DNA of 64,000 nt from Gammaproteobacteria bacterium HGW-Gammaproteobacteria-15 (lineage in GTDB: Bacteria; Pseudomonadota; Gammaproteobacteria; Enterobacterales; Alteromonadaceae): NCBI GenBank assembly GCA_002840125.1, contig PGZF01000002.1:552357-616356 (forward strand). Direction: 5' to 3'. Below the pieces are notes generated by a model. That model was not told the DNA's origin. It worked only from the letters and a program-made list of their open reading frames with translations, and ran no database searches. Position numbers and translations under genes: made by a program. Shown one piece after another: positions 63,939 through 64,000 of this stretch (the stretch's first letter is position 1; every line of letters starts with the position of its first letter).

Positions 63939-64000
63939 GGCGCCCTCGCTTCACGGTGGTGTTTAACACGGTGAAATGAGTAAAGAAGTCTGGTGTGACG

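Overview
The window looks like chromosomal DNA of a marine or freshwater gammaproteobacterium of the Alteromonadales/Chromatiaceae type (Rheinheimera, Alishewanella or Arsukibacterium are my best guesses). Gene order matches Escherichia coli in several blocks: gcvR-bcp facing dapA-bamC-purC, bepA-yfgD facing perM, yffB-dapE, yejK facing yejL-yejM, pheS-pheT-ihfA. Lineage markers such as DUF3081, DUF3581, DUF2066-hda and a VC2046/SO_2500-like protein fit. The genus is an inference; there is no rRNA gene to settle it.

Region by region. 1-2220 is AT-rich and carries four short co-directional orphan genes separated by attC-like sites, so it reads as the end of an integron cassette array; no integrase is in the window. 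2508-5868 holds a DUF6232-type membrane protein and then a tight reverse operon cstA / cory-CC-star / ArsA-GET3-like ATPase. 5964-13713 is reverse strand: a TPR-GGDEF protein, the ydbH-ynbE-ydbL envelope bridge, an M28 peptidase lipoprotein and an unknown secreted protein. 13812-20970 has lysC behind a lysine riboswitch, a dicarboxylate-type symporter, queC and queE, a LON-domain protein and rmuC. 21046-29081 carries a periplasmic binding protein, wrbA, two-gene bepA-yfgD, perM, and a TonB receptor paired with a PQQ-dependent sugar dehydrogenase. 29214-38999 is housekeeping: bcp, gcvR, dapA, bamC, purC, DUF2066, hda, pheST, ihfA.

39147-45245 is the most interesting block: six co-directional, mostly overlapping genes for a RudS-like tRNA desulfidase, a photolyase, an NTF2-fold protein, an FAD oxidoreductase, a DUF1365 protein and a Cfa-like methyltransferase. 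A sequence resembling a ChrR-type ECF sigma promoter sits in front. This fits a response to light and singlet oxygen, and the Cfa-like enzyme lacks two of the residues that hold bicarbonate in true cyclopropane synthases. No sigma factor or anti-sigma gene is present locally.

45477-64000 is mixed: csbD, a CvfB-like S1 protein, rlmF, a short PbgA/YejM homologue, yejL and yejK, a five-gene dapE operon headed by a PTS EIIA-Glc-like protein without its active-site histidines, yfbV, xthA, ygjP, deoC, a TPR response regulator, tRNA-Tyr, ychJ, a sulA-like gene with two SOS-box-like sites, an EAL-CBS-GGDEF protein and DUF3581. A candidate small RNA lies opposite the ygjP-deoC gap, and the window ends in two strong promoters of rRNA-operon style. 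Lysine/diaminopimelate synthesis is well represented (lysC, dapA, dapE), as is queuosine synthesis (queC, queE).
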